This document shows positions 1 to 6,493 of a stretch of DNA of 8,496 nucleotides, piece by piece (position 1 is the stretch's first letter; the number at the start of each line of letters is the position of its first letter). The translations under genes and the position numbers were made by a program. The notes beneath the pieces are model-generated. The model was not told the origin of the DNA. It worked only from the letters and a program-made list of their open reading frames with translations, and searched no databases. The DNA comes from Dehalococcoidales bacterium (GTDB lineage Bacteria > Chloroflexota > Dehalococcoidia > Dehalococcoidales > JAQTVP01), in assembly GCA_028707015.1 (NCBI GenBank), contig JAQTVP010000067.1:1-8496 (forward strand). Reading direction: 5' to 3'.

Positions 1-637
1 TATGCGGTCTCTGCTTTTGTTTGCCAGTACCATGGCACTGGGGGCATGGTTCGGTAATTATTCTGCCCTCGCCGTGGCACTGGCTGCAGGTAGCAATATT
101 AGTAAAGCGCCCAAAGATGCTACGCTGAGTTCGGCGTACCTGCCCAGTGCCATTACAGGTAGGGCATCGGGTGGGCTGGCTACCCGGTTTGGAACCAATC
201 CCCTGGCATAAGGAGCAATACTCAATTCTTGGTATTTCTATCTCTTTTTCGCAGCCGAAGGCTGCCTCTTCAAAGCTAACTGTCAGCTGGCATTGGATAT
301 CAGCACCGGGTTGTGGTGCTTGGTGGCTATTGGTGGTACCACCAAAGAAGGCATCAAAAATGTCACCAAAGCCACCAAAGTCAAAACCACCAAAGCTTTG
401 CCCAAATATACCATCCATACCACTATGTCCAAAACGGTCATAGGTAGCCCGTTTATCCGGGTCGGAAAGTATCTCATAGGCTTCATTTACTTCTTTAAAT
501 TTATCCTCTGCCCCGTCATTGCGATTGTGATCGGGGTGATATTTAAAAGCCAGCTTTCGAAAAGCTTTCTTTACTTCTTCATCGGTAGCATTTTTAGCTA
601 TATTAAGAACTTCATAATAATCTCGTTTTGTTGGCAT
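1..637 (-). CDS. dnaJ: Chaperone protein DnaJ, N-terminal 212 residues (runs off left edge)
   Basis: DnaJ is the J-domain co-chaperone that delivers unfolded substrates to DnaK and stimulates its ATPase in the cytoplasm. The frame is open from ATG at 637-635 to the window edge. Residues 1-70 form a J domain (RDYYEVL start, HPD at 34-36, YDRFG at 66-70). Residues 73-104 are a short Gly/Phe-rich linker with a DIF motif at 92-94. The zinc-finger region has all four CxxCxGxG repeats, beginning at C141 (CSLCQGIG), C158 (CPTCNGTG), C184 (CSQCHGEG) and C198 (CPQCHGTG). This identifies a type I DnaJ rather than a CbpA-like protein. The C-terminal substrate-binding and dimerisation domains lie outside the window. 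The start is 14 bases after the dnaK stop, with AAGG at 649-646 eight bases upstream, so it is the last visible gene of the hrcA operon. Residue 27 in helix II is Glu where a basic residue is usual. Confidence 0.96.
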   Translation of the reverse strand, partial: MPTKRDYYEVLNIAKNATDEEVKKAFRKLAFKYHPDHNRNDGAEDKFKEVNEAYEILSDPDKRATYDRFGHSGMDGIFGQSFGGFDFGGFGDIFDAFFGGTTNSHQAPQPGADIQCQLTVSFEEAAFGCEKEIEIPRIEYCSLCQGIGSKPGSQPTRCPTCNGTGQVRRTQRSIFGRFTNIATCSQCHGEGRIITEPCPQCHGTGKQKQRPH

Positions 638-651
638 TTTTTATCCCTTAT

Positions 652-2556
652 CTAGACCTCACGGAATTCACCCTCTACAGTACTATCACCATCCTCTTTA
701 TCAGTAGGTGGCTCTTCACCAGGTGGTGGTGGTGTTTGTTGCTGTTGGTAGACTGCTGCGCCTACTTTTTGCAGAGCCTCATTTAATTCTTGTGTTGCTT
801 GTCGGATAGCGTTAGTATCGTTCCCCTGCAGTGCCGAACGTATGGCTGTTATTTTTCCTTCTACTTCTTGATTAATATCTGCTGGTATTTTATCTTTTTG
901 GTCTCGCAGGGTTTTTTCGGCAGTATATGCTAAAGTGTCTGCAGAGTTCCTTATTTCTATTTCTTCTTTACGTTTCGTATCCTCAGCAGCATGAATATCT
1001 GCTTCTTGTTGCATACGGTTAATCTCATCTTTACTGAGACCGCTGGAAGCAGTGATAGTAATTTTTTGCTCTTTACCAGTACCCTTATCATGAGCTTTTA
1101 CGCTGAGGATACCATTAGCATCAATATCAAAGCTGACCTCGATCTGGGGTAAGCCTCGTGGTGCTGGTAGGATACCATCAAGCATAAATCGTCCTAGTGT
1201 TCTATTATCAGCTGCCATGGGTCTCTCTCCCTGCAGTACATGAATCTCTACGCTAGGCTGATTATCAGCCGCAGTACTGAAAATCTGGCTCTTGGATGTA
1301 GGAATAGTAGTATTTCGCGTAATAAGCGGGGTAGCAACTGCGCCAAGGGTCTCAATACCTAAGGTAAGAGGAGTGACATCAAGCAATAAGACATCTTTAA
1401 CCTCTCCTTTGAGGACCCCTGCCTGTATTGCCGCACCAATAGCTACTACTTCATCCGGATTAACCCCCTTGTGGGGTTCTTTGCCGAAAAACTGCTTTAC
1501 TTTTTCTTGTACTAGTGGCATTCTGGTTTGCCCGCCAACCAATACTACCTCATCGATTTGTGCCTGGGTTTTTTCGGCATCAGCTAGCGCCTGGCGGCAG
1601 GGCTCTAATGTGCGTTCGATTAAATCCATTACTAATTGTTCCAGTTTAGCCCGGGTAAGGGTAATATTAAGATGCTTGGGGCCACTGGCATCAGCAGTGA
1701 TAAAGGGTAAATTTATATCTGTCTGCTGAACAGTAGAAAGCTCAGTTTTGGATTTTTCGGCAGCTTCCTTTAGTCTCTGTAGAGCCATTTTATCTTGCCG
1801 CAGGTCTATTGCCTGGTCTTTCTTGAACTCATCACATAACCAATCCATGATTCTCTGGTCAAAATCATCACCGCCAAGATGAGTATCACCATTGGTAGAC
1901 TTGACTTGGAAAGTGCCCTCGCCTATCTCTAGTATGGATATATCAAAGGTACCGCCGCCAAGATCATAGATAGCGATGGATTCATCACCTTTTTTATCCA
2001 GGCCATAGGCTAGGGCGGCGGCTGTCGGTTCGTTAACAATGCGTAATACATCAAGACCAGCTATTTTACCGGCATCTTTAGTTGCCTGGCGCTGACTATC
2101 GTTGAAATAAGCCGGCACAGTGATTACTGCTTCGGTAATTTTTTCGCCAAGGTAAGCCTCAGCATCTGTCTTTAATTTTTGTATGATCATTGCTGATATT
2201 TCCGGCGGGCTGTACTCTTTGTTCCCCATCACAACCCGTACATCACCATTTGATGCTTTGGTCACTTTATAACTCTTGCGTTTAACATCTTCTTCAAGAG
2301 GCAGTTCACGGCCTGTTTGCTCTCCCCACTTGCGTCCCATAAATCGTTTGATGCTATGTACAGTATTCTCGGGATTAATAATAGCCTGACGCTTGGCTAT
2401 TTGTCCTACTAATCGTTCCCCGTTCTTGCTGATAGCTACTACTGAAGGTGTGATATTGCTTCCTTCAGCATTGGGGATAATTTTTGGCTCTCCCCCTTCC
2501 ATTACTGCTACTTCACTAAAAGTAGTGCCTAAATCAATACCTATTACTTTTGCCAT
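652..2556 (-). CDS. dnaK: Molecular chaperone DnaK (Hsp70)
   Basis: DnaK is the ATP-dependent Hsp70 chaperone, which cycles with DnaJ and GrpE to fold or hold cytoplasmic proteins. At 634 residues it has normal full length. The nucleotide-binding domain (1-385) shows GIDLGTT at 6-12, Lys70, VPAYFND at 147-153, NEPTAAALAYG at 175-185, DLGGGTFD at 198-205 and HLGGDDFD at 226-233. The interdomain linker DVLLLDVTP spans 388-396. The substrate-binding domain follows (IPTSKSQIFSTA, LQGERPMAADN, FDIDANGILSV), then the helical lid and a Gln/Pro-rich tail ending EGEFREV. Residues 13-15 read FSE where the common form is NSC or NSE, so Phe13 is unusual. The gene starts with ATG seven bases after the last base of the grpE stop. 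Its GGAGG Shine-Dalgarno is formed by the last Glu codons of grpE, suggesting tight translational linkage. Confidence 0.99.
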   Translation of the reverse strand: MAKVIGIDLGTTFSEVAVMEGGEPKIIPNAEGSNITPSVVAISKNGERLVGQIAKRQAIINPENTVHSIKRFMGRKWGEQTGRELPLEEDVKRKSYKVTKASNGDVRVVMGNKEYSPPEISAMIIQKLKTDAEAYLGEKITEAVITVPAYFNDSQRQATKDAGKIAGLDVLRIVNEPTAAALAYGLDKKGDESIAIYDLGGGTFDISILEIGEGTFQVKSTNGDTHLGGDDFDQRIMDWLCDEFKKDQAIDLRQDKMALQRLKEAAEKSKTELSTVQQTDINLPFITADASGPKHLNITLTRAKLEQLVMDLIERTLEPCRQALADAEKTQAQIDEVVLVGGQTRMPLVQEKVKQFFGKEPHKGVNPDEVVAIGAAIQAGVLKGEVKDVLLLDVTPLTLGIETLGAVATPLITRNTTIPTSKSQIFSTAADNQPSVEIHVLQGERPMAADNRTLGRFMLDGILPAPRGLPQIEVSFDIDANGILSVKAHDKGTGKEQKITITASSGLSKDEINRMQQEADIHAAEDTKRKEEIEIRNSADTLAYTAEKTLRDQKDKIPADINQEVEGKITAIRSALQGNDTNAIRQATQELNEALQKVGAAVYQQQQTPPPPGEEPPTDKEDGDSTVEGEFREV

Positions 2557-2562
2557 TATTAT

Positions 2563-3117
2563 TTATTCCTCCTCATTTGTATTATCCTCTTCTCCGTTAC
2601 CAACTATTACCATAGATGGGCGAATGACTTTATCATATAGTTTATAGCCCTTTTGCATCTCTTCAACTACTATTCCTTCTTTACCTTTACCGTGCATGAC
2701 GGCTTCGTGGAAATTGGGGTCAAAAGGTTCACCCAAGGCTTTAATCTGGGAAAGACCTTGTGCCTCCAGGCTAGAGTAGAGTTTACGCTCGATAAGTGTG
2801 ATGCCATCTATCCAGGTCATTTGGGCCAGGTGAAGGGGAATTGAGGTAAAAGCTCTTTCTAAATCATCCAGTACAGGCAGCAGATTTAGCATGAGCATAG
2901 CATTAGCGAATTTACTGGTTTCTTCTCTTTCCTGCTCGATACGCCGCTTATAATTGACAAAATCTGCTTGAGCTCTTTGCCAGTTAGCTAGATAATTCTC
3001 AGCCTTCTCTTTTTCCTTCGTAAGAGACTGCTTTAAAGTTTCTATGTCCTCTATTTCACTGACTTCTGGATTTATTTCCATATCATCATTATTATCTTTT
3101 GATGCTGGTTGTTTCAC
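2563..3117 (-). CDS. grpE: GrpE nucleotide exchange factor
   Basis: GrpE is the dimeric co-chaperone that releases ADP from DnaK. The 184-residue product has an acidic N-terminal tail (1-30), a long charged helix expected to form the dimer coiled coil (about 24-75, including ANWQRAQADFVNYKRR), and the C-terminal beta-wing region with FDPNFHEAVMHG at 127-138 and GYKLYDKVIRPSMVIV at 157-172. These match the conserved GrpE signature. The start is GTG at 3117-3115; an in-frame stop at 3126-3124 prevents extension. No Shine-Dalgarno is well placed: AGAAG is only three bases away and AGGGGG is fifteen away. ATG at residue 13 (3081-3079) is an alternative start, but it has no ribosome site either. 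The gene lies 64 bases after hrcA, and its last codons carry the ribosome site for dnaK. Confidence 0.97.
   Translation of the reverse strand: MKQPASKDNNDDMEINPEVSEIEDIETLKQSLTKEKEKAENYLANWQRAQADFVNYKRRIEQEREETSKFANAMLMLNLLPVLDDLERAFTSIPLHLAQMTWIDGITLIERKLYSSLEAQGLSQIKALGEPFDPNFHEAVMHGKGKEGIVVEEMQKGYKLYDKVIRPSMVIVGNGEEDNTNEEE
2568..2574 (-). promoter_or_regulatory. Shine-Dalgarno of dnaK inside grpE
   Basis: The minus strand reads GAGGAGG, made by the terminal Glu codons of grpE. The distance to the dnaK ATG is 11 bases, on the long side but with a strong match. It ties dnaK initiation to ribosomes finishing grpE. Confidence 0.7.
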
Positions 3118-3181
3118 TATCTTCTATTTCATCCCCCTGGTTTTTTAAATAATAGAATTGGAGAAGTGGAATCTCTCTTTT

Positions 3182-4213
3182 TTATTCATTAATGTTATTC
3201 GATTCATATAATTCGGTTACCATCCGGTTTAATACCAAGGATAAATGGTTGACAGTAGCAATAGCGTGAGCATAATGCATTCGAGTAGGACCGATAACAC
3301 AGATAGTACCAATAGCTTCTTGGGGTAGGCCATATTGCGTTATAACTACGCTGTAATCATGAACAGCCTCTGCCTTATTTTCTTTTCCAATAATTACCTG
3401 TATACCCTTGTTATTTAACTTTGCCGGGATGACACTTTTAAGCAAGTTTTTGTATTCGACTAGTTCCATCAGGGCTTGTGCTCGCTGCTGTTGGGAAAAT
3501 TCTGGTTGATTCAGTATAAAATGAAGACCATAAAGAAAAAGCTCTTCATTATCCTGTTTATCTTCATTCTTCATCATGTTTACTAGGTAATCAGTTGTTT
3601 GCTGTTCGCTAGGCGAAAGCTCTATACCTTTATTAAGAATCTGTCTGCTGGTCAATCCAGCATAGGCAGCATTCAGTTTATTAGTAATATTTACCATCTC
3701 TACTTGAGATACAGCTTGGTCAAAGGATATTAGCTGTTGTTTTGCTTTTGCCCCGCGCAGGATAAGGATAAGTAATGCTACAGAATCATGTAAGGTCACT
3801 AATTCTAGATATTTGAATTGGCAAGATGCTAGTCTGGGTGTTGTAACTATAGCTACGTCTTGGACTAATTGGGCTATAAGCGTGGCGGCTAGATTTAACC
3901 ATTTTTCTAATTCCTGCTCAACCTGATGAAAAAGATGGTTTACCAAACGCTGTTTATCTAGTGGTAGATATATGTCTCCCAGAGTATCCACATAATAGCG
4001 ATAACCCTTGTCTAAGGGTACACTGCCAGCTGAAGAATGAGGACGGGTAATGTACCCCTCTTCTTCTAGGCGAGCCATCTCATTACGAATGGTAGCCGAA
4101 CTAATCTCCAGATCATATTCGTTAACAATAGTCTGCGATGATACTGGAATTGCCTTGGCAATATATTGTTCTACTGTAGATCTGAGTATAGTCTCTGTTC
4201 GGGAAGATAACAT
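3182..4213 (-). CDS. hrcA: Heat-inducible transcription repressor HrcA
   Basis: HrcA represses class I heat-shock operons by binding CIRCE; GroEL activity is known to keep it active in other bacteria. The 343-residue protein has an N-terminal winged-helix domain: SSATIRNEMARLEEEGYITR (38-57) includes the recognition helix, and PHSSAGSVPLDKGYRYYVD follows as the wing. The wing resembles the usual PHTSAGRVPT(D)KGYR, with Ser in place of the common Arg after Gly. The central GAF-like and dimerisation region follows, and the family C-terminal motif VIGPTRMHYAHAI is present. The start is ATG at 4213-4211 with a strong AAGGAGG five to six bases upstream. As first gene of the operon, just behind CIRCE, it should repress its own synthesis together with grpE, dnaK and dnaJ. 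Confidence 0.98.
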   Translation of the reverse strand: MLSSRTETILRSTVEQYIAKAIPVSSQTIVNEYDLEISSATIRNEMARLEEEGYITRPHSSAGSVPLDKGYRYYVDTLGDIYLPLDKQRLVNHLFHQVEQELEKWLNLAATLIAQLVQDVAIVTTPRLASCQFKYLELVTLHDSVALLILILRGAKAKQQLISFDQAVSQVEMVNITNKLNAAYAGLTSRQILNKGIELSPSEQQTTDYLVNMMKNEDKQDNEELFLYGLHFILNQPEFSQQQRAQALMELVEYKNLLKSVIPAKLNNKGIQVIIGKENKAEAVHDYSVVITQYGLPQEAIGTICVIGPTRMHYAHAIATVNHLSLVLNRMVTELYESNNINE

Positions 4214-4218
4214 TTCTA

Positions 4219-4226
4219 CCCTCCTT
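4219..4226 (-). promoter_or_regulatory. Shine-Dalgarno of hrcA, abutting CIRCE
   Basis: Read on the minus strand, AAGGAGGG lies five bases before the hrcA ATG. Its first A is the last base of the CIRCE right arm. In the mRNA, a CIRCE stem-loop would therefore sit immediately beside the ribosome site, and could affect hrcA initiation as well as acting as a DNA operator. The second effect is inference. Confidence 0.85.
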
Positions 4227-4252
4227 TAGCAGTCAAAGCCCTAGACTGCTAA
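4226..4252 (-). promoter_or_regulatory. CIRCE operator (HrcA binding site)
   Basis: This is an inverted repeat with 9-base arms TTAGCAGTC and GACTGCTAA around a 9-base spacer, exactly the 9-N9-9 layout of CIRCE. The published consensus arms are TTAGCACTC and GAGTGCTAA. Here one C/G position is changed in each arm, and the two changes are complementary, so the dyad stays perfect. It lies between the hrcA promoter and the hrcA start codon, as expected for self-regulated hrcA-grpE-dnaK-dnaJ operons. Confidence 0.95.
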
Positions 4253-4261
4253 CAACTAATA

Positions 4262-4290
4262 TTTAAACACTTATAATTGCTACTTGTCAA
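4262..4290 (-). promoter_or_regulatory. Sigma-A type promoter of the hrcA operon
   Basis: On the minus strand, a perfect -35 TTGACA (4290-4285) is followed after 17 bases by TTTAAA (4267-4262), a 4/6 match to the -10 consensus; TTAAAT with an 18-base spacer is the alternative. Transcription would start near the first arm of CIRCE, so bound HrcA would block initiation. No sigma-32-type sequence was noticed, in keeping with repressor-based control. Confidence 0.75.
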
Positions 4291-4305
4291 GAGTAATGCT
4301 AAAGA

Positions 4306-4335
4306 TTGATTAGATCATTCTACCTATGGTATATT
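4306..4335 (+). promoter_or_regulatory. Extended -10 promoter of the MBL-fold gene, possibly leaderless
   Basis: TTGATT (4306-4311) and TATATT (4330-4335, 5/6 match) are 18 bases apart. TG at 4327-4328, one base before the hexamer, makes an extended -10. Only seven bases separate the -10 from the ATG at 4343, so the predicted transcript start falls on or next to the start codon. No Shine-Dalgarno is seen upstream of the ATG, which fits a leaderless mRNA. It is back-to-back with the hrcA promoter: the two -35 elements are 15 bases apart. Confidence 0.6.
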
Positions 4336-4342
4336 TAAGTAA

Positions 4343-4975
4343 ATGGATATTAATTGGTTAGGTCACTCTTGCTTTAAAATTAAGGGGCGCTATGCTGTAG
4401 TAATTACTGACCCCTGTTCACCAGAATCAGGTTACTCATTAGGTGAAGAAACAGCTCGAATTGTTACAGTAAGCCATCAACATTCTGGTCATTCTTATGT
4501 ACAAGCAATAAATGGTGAGCCGAAGTTGGTTACCGGACCGGGTGAGTATGAAATTGGTGGCGTTCTGGTAATAGGAGTTTCAACTTTTCATGATGCAGTA
4601 GGTGGTACAGAAAAGGGGAAGAATACTGCCTATCTTATTGAGTTAGATGAATTATCAATATGCCATCTTGGTGATCTGGGGCATATACTCACTAATGCGC
4701 AGGTGGAAGAAATTGGGAATGTGGATATATTGTTACTACCAGTGGGCGGAATATCTACTATAAATGCTTCTAAGGCAGCTGAAGTAGTTCGGCAGCTTGA
4801 GCCAAAGGTAGTTATTCCAATGCATTATAAAACCCCGACACTAATACGAGAACTTGATCCTATAGAAAATTTTCTTAAGGAAATGGGAGTACAGGAAATT
4901 ACACCCCAACCCAAACTTTCTTTAACTAAATCAAGCCTACCCATCAGCACCCAGGTTTTTTTGCTCGACTATTAA
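4343..4975 (+). CDS. MBL-fold metallo-hydrolase (Lactamase_B_3/UlaG-like)
   Basis: This 210-residue protein has the compact metallo-beta-lactamase fold of the UlaG-like group; its substrate is unknown. Visible family features are an N-terminal WLGHSCFKI strand (5-13), ITDP at 21-24, and the metal motif SHQHSGH with His45, His47 and His50. These are followed by THD-like FHD (His83), a conserved KGKNTAY (91-97), CHLGD with Asp111, and IPMHYKT with His161. The canonical motif is HxHxDH; here Asp is replaced by Gly49, so the second metal site may be altered. There is no signal peptide or membrane segment, so it is probably cytoplasmic. The gene is monocistronic and divergent from hrcA, and it converges on the MFS gene 12 bases beyond its stop. 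Members of this group have been annotated as L-ascorbate-6-phosphate lactonase-like or simply Zn-dependent hydrolases; nothing here supports a specific reaction. Confidence 0.88.
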   Translation: MDINWLGHSCFKIKGRYAVVITDPCSPESGYSLGEETARIVTVSHQHSGHSYVQAINGEPKLVTGPGEYEIGGVLVIGVSTFHDAVGGTEKGKNTAYLIELDELSICHLGDLGHILTNAQVEEIGNVDILLLPVGGISTINASKAAEVVRQLEPKVVIPMHYKTPTLIRELDPIENFLKEMGVQEITPQPKLSLTKSSLPISTQVFLLDY

Positions 4976-4982
4976 ACTGGCG

Positions 4983-4997
4983 GATTATTACATAATC
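4983..4997. other. Small palindrome between convergent genes
   Basis: GATTAT and ATAATC form a 6-base perfect stem around TAC, overlapping the MFS stop codon and lying just past the MBL-gene stop. The position suits a shared transcription end, but the stem is AT-rich and short and lacks a clear U-tract. It is recorded only as a weak candidate terminator for the convergent pair. Confidence 0.2.
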
Positions 4998-6325
4998 TTC
5001 CTGATATCAGTGATTTCAGAGGGTGGTTTGGGTGGTAAAATGAATGCTGATAACAGCGTAGCGAAGGAAAGCAGTCCCGTAACTACAGTAAACCCGGATA
5101 TATAACTCCCAGTAGAGTCATATACCCAGCCGAGGTAAATAGGTGCTACTATGCCTATTGGTGCCATAAATAGCGAAGAAAAACCGGCTATTGAACCAAA
5201 AGCCTTTCGTCCAAAGTAGCGGGCTCTCAGCGGAGACATTATGCCATAACCAATCCCCATACCAATGCCAAAGAAGACAAACCAGACATAGATCATGCCA
5301 TTAGTTTGAAATACCAGGTAGAGAATAAACCCGACAGCCTGCAGCAGATAGGCTCCTGCTTGTATGAAACGTAAGTTTTGTTTTTTGACGCGGTCAGCAA
5401 GCATTCCTCCAACTAGTCGGCAAGGAATGCTAACTCCGACCATAAGTGACATCATGCCGGCTGCTTTTATAGGATCAATTCCGATATCAGTCAGAAAGGG
5501 TATGCCGTGTATACTGACAACGGGCTGCACTAGGCTATGGCAGGCATTAGATATTATTAACATCCAGTAAGAACGTGTTCTTAGCGCTTGGCTGGCAGCA
5601 AATTCTGTTTCTGCAGCCTCTGCGGCATATTGTATGCCCTTATTAAGGATTTGATCGGTATCAGTTGTCTTACTTACTTCCATTGTGGCACCATCAGGGA
5701 GTAGTCCGTAATATTCTGGACGATGTCGTTTCAGGGTAAACCAGACAAGCGGTAAACCGATAAATAACATGGTCAGTCCGCCTATTGTGCAGGCCATTCG
5801 CCAACCTTGGGTATATATTAGCCAGGCAATGAGAGGTAGTACTATCACTCCGGAAAGACCAGAAAACACCCATTTAATACCTAGGGCTAATCCTCTTTTC
5901 TTAACGAACCAGTTTGATATTGATGTATCAAGTGGCAGGCTTAGGCCAGTATTAATTCCGGTACCAATTATCAATCCCCAAACCACATAATAAGCCCAGA
6001 GTGACTGTATGAAGTTCATTAGTATTAAACCCAGGCTTATTAGCACGATTCCGCCGATAACTATGCCCCTGGGTCCAAATCTGTCGGTAATCCATCCTGT
6101 TAATGGGGCTTCAATACCACCTTCAAATCTGCCTATACTGGCAGCAATTGATGTGGTTGTCCGGTTAAAGCCTAATTCTGAAGATATAGGTTTAAATAAT
6201 GCGGAAAAGCCATACATATAGTAACCATATCCCCAGAGGGCTAGCAGACCACTGGTTAAAACTATCCACCAGCCTGAAAATATCTTAGGTATCTTTGTCT
6301 TTTTAATCAAAAAATATCTTCTCAA
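4988..6325 (-). CDS. Major facilitator superfamily transporter (OFA/monocarboxylate-like)
   Basis: This is a polytopic inner-membrane carrier of 445 residues with about 12 predicted helices (roughly 18-40, 57-80, 87-105, 110-132, 147-171, 177-197, 253-275, 287-308, 319-338, 345-365, 375-399 and 408-431). The MFS loop motif is seen at GWITDRFGPRG (77-87) and, in the second half, at GGMLADRVKKQ (306-316). A long central cytoplasmic loop (198-252) begins RHRPEYYGLLPDG and ends ALRTRSYW, a pattern known from oxalate:formate antiporter and monocarboxylate carrier-like MFS proteins. The substrate cannot be read from the sequence; a small organic acid is a guess. The start is TTG at 6325 without a good Shine-Dalgarno. 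A second TTG five codons later has AGAAGA six bases upstream and may be the true start. No ATG lies near either. The gene is preceded by a 168-base gap with a candidate promoter and inverted repeat. Confidence 0.9.
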   Translation of the reverse strand: MRRYFLIKKTKIPKIFSGWWIVLTSGLLALWGYGYYMYGFSALFKPISSELGFNRTTTSIAASIGRFEGGIEAPLTGWITDRFGPRGIVIGGIVLISLGLILMNFIQSLWAYYVVWGLIIGTGINTGLSLPLDTSISNWFVKKRGLALGIKWVFSGLSGVIVLPLIAWLIYTQGWRMACTIGGLTMLFIGLPLVWFTLKRHRPEYYGLLPDGATMEVSKTTDTDQILNKGIQYAAEAAETEFAASQALRTRSYWMLIISNACHSLVQPVVSIHGIPFLTDIGIDPIKAAGMMSLMVGVSIPCRLVGGMLADRVKKQNLRFIQAGAYLLQAVGFILYLVFQTNGMIYVWFVFFGIGMGIGYGIMSPLRARYFGRKAFGSIAGFSSLFMAPIGIVAPIYLGWVYDSTGSYISGFTVVTGLLSFATLLSAFILPPKPPSEITDIRKIM

Positions 6326-6328
6326 CCA

Positions 6329-6449
6329 AATACTGGATATATTTTACCCAATGTGGCAGGATAATATGTTTTACTAGATAAAAACATGATGGCTGGACTA
6401 TCTTATGTGAATGCAGTTCAGCAGTTTATGTAAGTATATATCCAGTATT
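6329..6449. repeat. 121-base element with 14-base perfect inverted ends
   Basis: AATACTGGATATAT (6329-6342) and its exact reverse complement (6436-6449) bound a non-coding segment upstream of the MFS gene. Inside are two smaller dyads: ATGTTTT/AAAACAT (6366-6372 with 6381-6387) and GCTGGACT/AGTTCAGC (6392-6399 with 6415-6422, one G-U pair in plus-strand RNA). The nested arrangement could fold as a three-way junction. It could be a miniature inverted-repeat element, a pair of regulator sites, or a structured leader. No clear target-site duplication is seen, and no second copy exists in the window. Confidence 0.45.
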
Positions 6450-6462
6450 AGTTAGGGGTCAA
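6435..6462 (-). promoter_or_regulatory. Candidate promoter for the MFS transporter gene
   Basis: On the minus strand, TTGACC (6462-6457, 5/6 match) is followed after 16 bases by TATATA (6440-6435, 4/6). The right arm of the inverted repeat (6436-6449) covers the spacer and most of the -10, so any protein binding that arm would compete with polymerase. The predicted leader before the TTG start is about 100 bases. Confidence 0.4.
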
Positions 6463-6493
6463 GGCAACCGCTAAACAATTATTTAACTAATTC

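Noticed and set aside
293..655. Plus-strand open frame of 120 codons
   Set aside because: It lies opposite dnaJ, whose minus-strand frame gives a complete J domain and zinc fingers; the plus-strand product has no recognisable family.
1292..1729. Plus-strand open frame of 145 codons
   Set aside because: It is antisense to the highly conserved centre of dnaK and is explained as a shadow frame.
3124..3132. Minimal ORF (ATG AAA TAG) just before grpE
   Set aside because: The G-run before it is too close to the ATG to act as a ribosome site, and three-codon frames arise easily by chance.
3118..3181. Internal promoter or terminator between hrcA and grpE
   Set aside because: A TATTAT hexamer exists, but no -35 is found at suitable distance, and the GAGA/TCTC dyad is too short for a terminator.
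4291..4302. Possible second CIRCE half (TTAGCATTACTC on the minus strand)
   Set aside because: It resembles one CIRCE arm with an insertion but has no partner arm at the right spacing, and lies upstream of the -35.
5612..5650. Shared ILNKGI peptide in the MFS loop and in HrcA
   Set aside because: Only six residues match and the surrounding sequence differs, so it looks like coincidence.
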